Assembly: GCA_965213525.1 (NCBI GenBank)
Contig: OZ243889.1
Coordinates: 1,240,001-1,304,000, forward strand
Length of the DNA: 64,000 nt
Direction of reading: 5' to 3'
Source: G965213525 sp965213525
GTDB taxonomy: Bacteria; Actinomycetota; Acidimicrobiia; Acidimicrobiales; Poriferisodalaceae
The notes beneath the pieces are model-generated. The model did not search any database and had not been told where the DNA came from. It saw only the letters and a program-made list of their open reading frames with translations. Positions 61,182 through 64,000 of the stretch are shown here, in pieces. Both the position numbers and the translations under genes were made by a program. Each line of letters opens with the position of its first letter. Position 1 is the stretch's first letter.

Positions 61182-61910
61182 GTGCCCCCGCGGCGGCCGA
61201 GCCGTCCGGTGAGCTCCCGGCTCGGCGACGGTCCGCTGCCGGTCGGTGAGGACAAGGCGGCTCGGGTGCGCGAGATGTTCGACGCCATCGCCCCCCGCTA
61301 CGACCTGGTCAACCGCATCCTCACCTTCCGCCTCGACGTCAGGTGGCGTCGCCGGGCGGTCAGCGACCTCGGTCTGGCCCAGGGTTCGCTGGTGCTCGAC
61401 GTGGCGTGCGGCACCGGGGATCTGTGCGTCGAGCTACGCCGCCAGGGCCTCGTGCCGGTCGGGGTCGACTTCGCGCACAACATGATGGCGGCCGCCCGCT
61501 CCCCCGAGCGCTTCGTGCAGGCCGACGCCCTGGCGCTGCCGGTCGACGACGGGCGTGTGGACGGTCTGGTCTGCGGGTTCGCCCTGCGCAACCTGGTCGA
61601 CCTGGACGCGTTCCTCGGCGAGTGCCGTCGTGTGCTGCGCCCGGGAGGCCGTCTGGCCCTGCTCGACGCCGCCGAACCCGAGAACCCGGTGCTGCGCGTC
61701 GGACACGGGCTGTACTTCCGCCGCCTGGTCCCCCGCATCGGGGCGTTGCTGTCTGACGGGTCGGCCTACCGCTACCTCCCCCGCTCCTTGGCCTACCTCC
61801 CCCCCGGGGACGCGCTCACCGAGGTGGTCCGCTCGGCCGGCTTCGGCGACGCCACCCGACGCCTGCTGACCGGTGGCGCCGCCCAGCTGCTGGTGGCCAC
61901 CAACCGGTGA
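61182..61910 (+). CDS. menG: Demethylmenaquinone methyltransferase
   Basis: The 242-residue MenG/UbiE enzyme has REMFDAIAPRYDLVNRILTF, SAM motif LVLDVACGTGDLC, FALRNLVDLDAFLGE and RLALLDAAEPENPVL. It adds the ring methyl in the last step of menaquinone synthesis. A GTG nine codons downstream (61209) is an alternative start. The stop overlaps the menF start (GTGA). Confidence 0.94.
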   Translation: MPPRRPSRPVSSRLGDGPLPVGEDKAARVREMFDAIAPRYDLVNRILTFRLDVRWRRRAVSDLGLAQGSLVLDVACGTGDLCVELRRQGLVPVGVDFAHNMMAAARSPERFVQADALALPVDDGRVDGLVCGFALRNLVDLDAFLGECRRVLRPGGRLALLDAAEPENPVLRVGHGLYFRRLVPRIGALLSDGSAYRYLPRSLAYLPPGDALTEVVRSAGFGDATRRLLTGGAAQLLVATNR

Positions 61911-63145
61911 GCCCCGGGCGCGTGACCCGGCGGATCGACGTCGAGGTCGACCTCTTGAGCGCCGCCGGCGCTGACGGGCCGATCGTGGTGCACGACGGCG
62001 ACGGCCTGGCGGGGCGCGGCGTGGCGGCACGCCTCGAGATCCCGGCCCCCTGGTCCGAGCACGCTGCCGCCGCTGCCGCCCGGCTGCGCGAGCTTGACGT
62101 CGCCGACGAGGTGGGCCGACCCGGGACCGGCGCCGTGGCGTTCGCTGCGCTCCCCTTCGACCGCGACCGCCCCGGTGAGCTGGTGGTGCCCGAGGTGGTG
62201 GTGGGCCGTCACGCCGACGGCACCCGGTGGGTGACCGGCCCGCCCGATCGCTGCGATGCCATCGTGGCCGAGCTGAGCGCCGGCGCCCGGGAGCGGCGTG
62301 ACGACGACGAGCGGCCCGCCGAGCCGACCTGCTACCACCTCCAGGGACGGGAACGCCCCGAGGAGTGGCGGGATCGGGTGGCAGACGCCGCCGGGCGCAT
62401 CCGGGCGGGCGAGCTCACCAAGGTGGTGCTGGCCCGGGAGGTCGAGGTGTCCGCCGACGTCGACTTCGACAGGGCCGCGATCCTCGCCCGGTTGGCGGCG
62501 ACGTTCGGGTCATCGATGACCTACGGGGTGGACGGCTTCGTCGGCGCCAGCCCCGAGCTGCTGGTCGGCCGGGAGGGCGACGTCGTGCGGGCTCGGCCGA
62601 TGGCGGGCACGACCCCGCGCACCGGCTCGCCCGAGCGCGACCTCCAGCGCGCCGCCGCCCTCCTGGCGTCCCCCAAGGACCGCTGGGAGCACCGAATCAC
62701 CATCGACGCCGTCCACGACCGTCTGCTCGCCTTCTGTTCGTACCTCGACGCCGGCACCGAGCCCGAGGTGCACCCGGTGGCCAACGTCACCCACCTCGCC
62801 TCGACCGTTGAAGGACGCCTGTCGGCCCCGGCGGCCTCGGCGCTCGAGCTGGCTGCGGCGCTGCACCCCACCCCGGCGGTGGGGGGCGCCCCGACCGAGG
62901 AGGCGCTGGCGCTCATGGCCGCGCTCGAGGGCCGCGACCGTGGCCGCTACGCCGGACCGGTCGGCTGGGTCGATGCCGCCGGCAACGGCCGCTTCGCTGT
63001 CGGGATCCGTGGGGCCGAGCTGGACGGGAACCGGGCCCGGGTGCTGGCCGGGGTGGGGGTCGTCGCGGGTTCAGACCCCGACGCCGAGCTCGCCGAGACC
63101 CGGGCGAAGTTCCAGGCGATCCTCGGCGCCCTCGTGGTGCCCTGA
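61907..63145 (+). CDS. menF: Isochorismate synthase
   Basis: The 412-residue chorismate-binding enzyme isomerises chorismate to isochorismate. ELTKVVLAREVEV, GASPELLVGREGDVVRARPMAGT, PTPAVGGAPTEEAL and YAGPVGWVDAAGNGRFAVGIR are the expected motifs; the PTPAVGG segment separates it from anthranilate synthases. It is coupled to menG, which supports menaquinone rather than siderophore synthesis. Confidence 0.93.
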   Translation: MSPGRVTRRIDVEVDLLSAAGADGPIVVHDGDGLAGRGVAARLEIPAPWSEHAAAAAARLRELDVADEVGRPGTGAVAFAALPFDRDRPGELVVPEVVVGRHADGTRWVTGPPDRCDAIVAELSAGARERRDDDERPAEPTCYHLQGRERPEEWRDRVADAAGRIRAGELTKVVLAREVEVSADVDFDRAAILARLAATFGSSMTYGVDGFVGASPELLVGREGDVVRARPMAGTTPRTGSPERDLQRAAALLASPKDRWEHRITIDAVHDRLLAFCSYLDAGTEPEVHPVANVTHLASTVEGRLSAPAASALELAAALHPTPAVGGAPTEEALALMAALEGRDRGRYAGPVGWVDAAGNGRFAVGIRGAELDGNRARVLAGVGVVAGSDPDAELAETRAKFQAILGALVVP

Positions 63146-63187
63146 GGCGACAGCGGGTCAGTCCGCCACAGGGTCGGTCCGCCGCGA

Positions 63188-64000
63188 TCAGTCCGCGGCG
63201 CGGTCAGACGTGGTGTCAGCAGCGGTTCGACGTTCGGTGAGCTGAGCTGGCCCTCGTGGGTAGGCGTTGGCCGACACCAGCGCCCGGGACCACCCCGACG
63301 TGGTGTCGACGACTCGGTCCAGGTCCTCGCCCAGGGCATCGACCGCCGGGGCCATCTGGCGGTCGGTCGACGTCTCGATCTCCTCGCGCAGCTCACGACC
63401 CTCATCGGTGAGCGCCCCGTCGGCGATCAACCCGCGCCCGGTCAGCCGATCGACGCCGGCTGCGAGCGCATCGTCGCTCCAGGCCCGGGTGCGCACGTAG
63501 CTGCGCAGCGGCAACCCCCACCAGGCCTCGGTGAGCAATCCGATCTCGATCGGGTCGAGACCGGCGGTCGTCCACGCCGCGTTGTGGGCGTCCCCCCGCA
63601 GCTCGCGCCAGAGATCCCCGGCACGCCACAGCTCCTCCAACGGGTCATCACCTGGGACCACGGCCAACAGCCCGGCGAACAGCGGTCGGCCACCGCGATG
63701 TGACGTCTCGACCGAGCGTCGCAGGGCATCCGCCACCTCGGCCGCTTCGGGCGGGTCGCCCAGGACGCGCCGCAGCTGGGCGACGGCGCCGGCGGTGCGG
63801 GCGCCGGCCATCGTCGAGGCGTCGGCCCGGCGGCGACCCTCGGCGACCAGCGGCACCACCGCTGCAGGGTCGAACACCCCGAACGCCGCAGCCACCACCG
63901 AACCGTCGACGTCGCCGAGCGCCGACCCCCGGCTGGTGAAGTAGGCGGCACCGTCGGGCAGGGCCACGCCCGCGACGGTCCCGGGGCTGGCGTCGAAGCC
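63188..64000 (-). CDS. SCO6745-like helical protein (N-terminus off the window)
   Basis: The frame stays open to the right edge, so at least 270 residues are present and the 5' end is missing. YFTSRGSALGDVDGSVVAAAFGVFDPAAVVPLV and GLDPIEIGLLTEAWWGLPLRSYVRTRAWSDD, followed by a winged-helix-like LTGRGLIADGALTDEGRELREEIE, match the SCO6745 family of actinobacteria. Its function is unknown. It converges on menF. Confidence 0.75.
   Translation of the reverse strand, partial: GFDASPGTVAGVALPDGAAYFTSRGSALGDVDGSVVAAAFGVFDPAAVVPLVAEGRRRADASTMAGARTAGAVAQLRRVLGDPPEAAEVADALRRSVETSHRGGRPLFAGLLAVVPGDDPLEELWRAGDLWRELRGDAHNAAWTTAGLDPIEIGLLTEAWWGLPLRSYVRTRAWSDDALAAGVDRLTGRGLIADGALTDEGRELREEIETSTDRQMAPAVDALGEDLDRVVDTTSGWSRALVSANAYPRGPAQLTERRTAADTTSDRAAD

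Overview
This is a chromosomal window from a very GC-rich actinobacterium. The evidence is a mycothiol synthase (mshD), an ANTAR response regulator of the PdtaR type, a DUF222/HNH protein of the 13E12 type, and gene orders shared with mycobacteria: uvrA/uvrB/coaE/rpsA/polA/pdtaR, the trp/his block, and uvrC/rapZ/gap/pgk/tpiA/secG. The lipoprotein signals (LAAACGD type) and overall gene mix make me suspect the class Acidimicrobiia, but that is inference. I see no prophage, insertion sequence, CRISPR array, toxin-antitoxin or biosynthetic cluster. The content is mostly housekeeping, densely packed, with many ATGA/GTGA start-stop overlaps.

Layout. 1-8.7 kb (minus): partial branched-chain-amino-acid-type binding lipoprotein, secG, a small membrane protein and a complete peptide ABC transporter (binding protein, dppB, dppC, dppD, dppF). 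8.9-15.5 kb (minus): tpiA, pgk, gap, rapZ, a methyltransferase and uvrC. 15.7-16.8 kb: nadA (plus). 16.9-24.2 kb: uvrA, a PIG-L deacetylase and uvrB (minus), with an Eis-type acetyltransferase (plus). 24.2-33.0 kb (minus): pepF, coaE, rpsA, a methyltransferase, polA, pdtaR, a coiled-coil protein and tRNA-Leu(CAA). 33.1-33.5 kb: a 38-codon membrane ORF and a hairpin-forming tandem-repeat array. 33.5-38.0 kb (plus): type II fatty-acid cluster fabD-fabH-fabG-acpP-fabF, then a PAS-GGDEF diguanylate cyclase; fabZ follows convergently. 40-56.4 kb (mainly minus): EamA transporter, cytochrome c, HIT-like protein, trpF-trpC, ABM monooxygenase, DnaJ-domain protein, SHOCT protein, ygfZ-trpE-hisI, an APH-type kinase, GNAT and TauE, hisF-hisA-hisH-hisB-hisC-hisD, a 62-residue protein and nth. 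56.4-64 kb: mshD, DUF222/HNH, VIT1-type transporter, rlmN, a small membrane protein, menG-menF and a partial SCO6745-like gene.

Functional themes are nucleotide excision repair (uvrA, uvrB, uvrC) plus polA and nth; lower glycolysis; fatty-acid synthesis; tryptophan and histidine synthesis (hisG, hisE, trpD, trpG, trpA and trpB are not in the window); menaquinone, NAD and CoA synthesis; and thiol metabolism.

The most informative non-coding signals are: (i) a recurrent TANNNT -10 hexamer, usually TAGCRT, placed 6-9 nt before the start codon of many genes, as expected for leaderless mRNAs; it revises several starts. (ii) Three divergent gene pairs driven from very short shared spacers, two with overlapping -10 boxes. 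(iii) Two different intergenic tandem-repeat arrays made of hairpins. (iv) Two genes whose start codon lies in a short in-frame tandem repeat. Notable proteins are FabD fused to a biotinyl/lipoyl-like domain, and a DppB permease with about 175 extra membrane-rich residues. Start choices and -10 calls are from reading the sequence by eye; no search or expression data were used.
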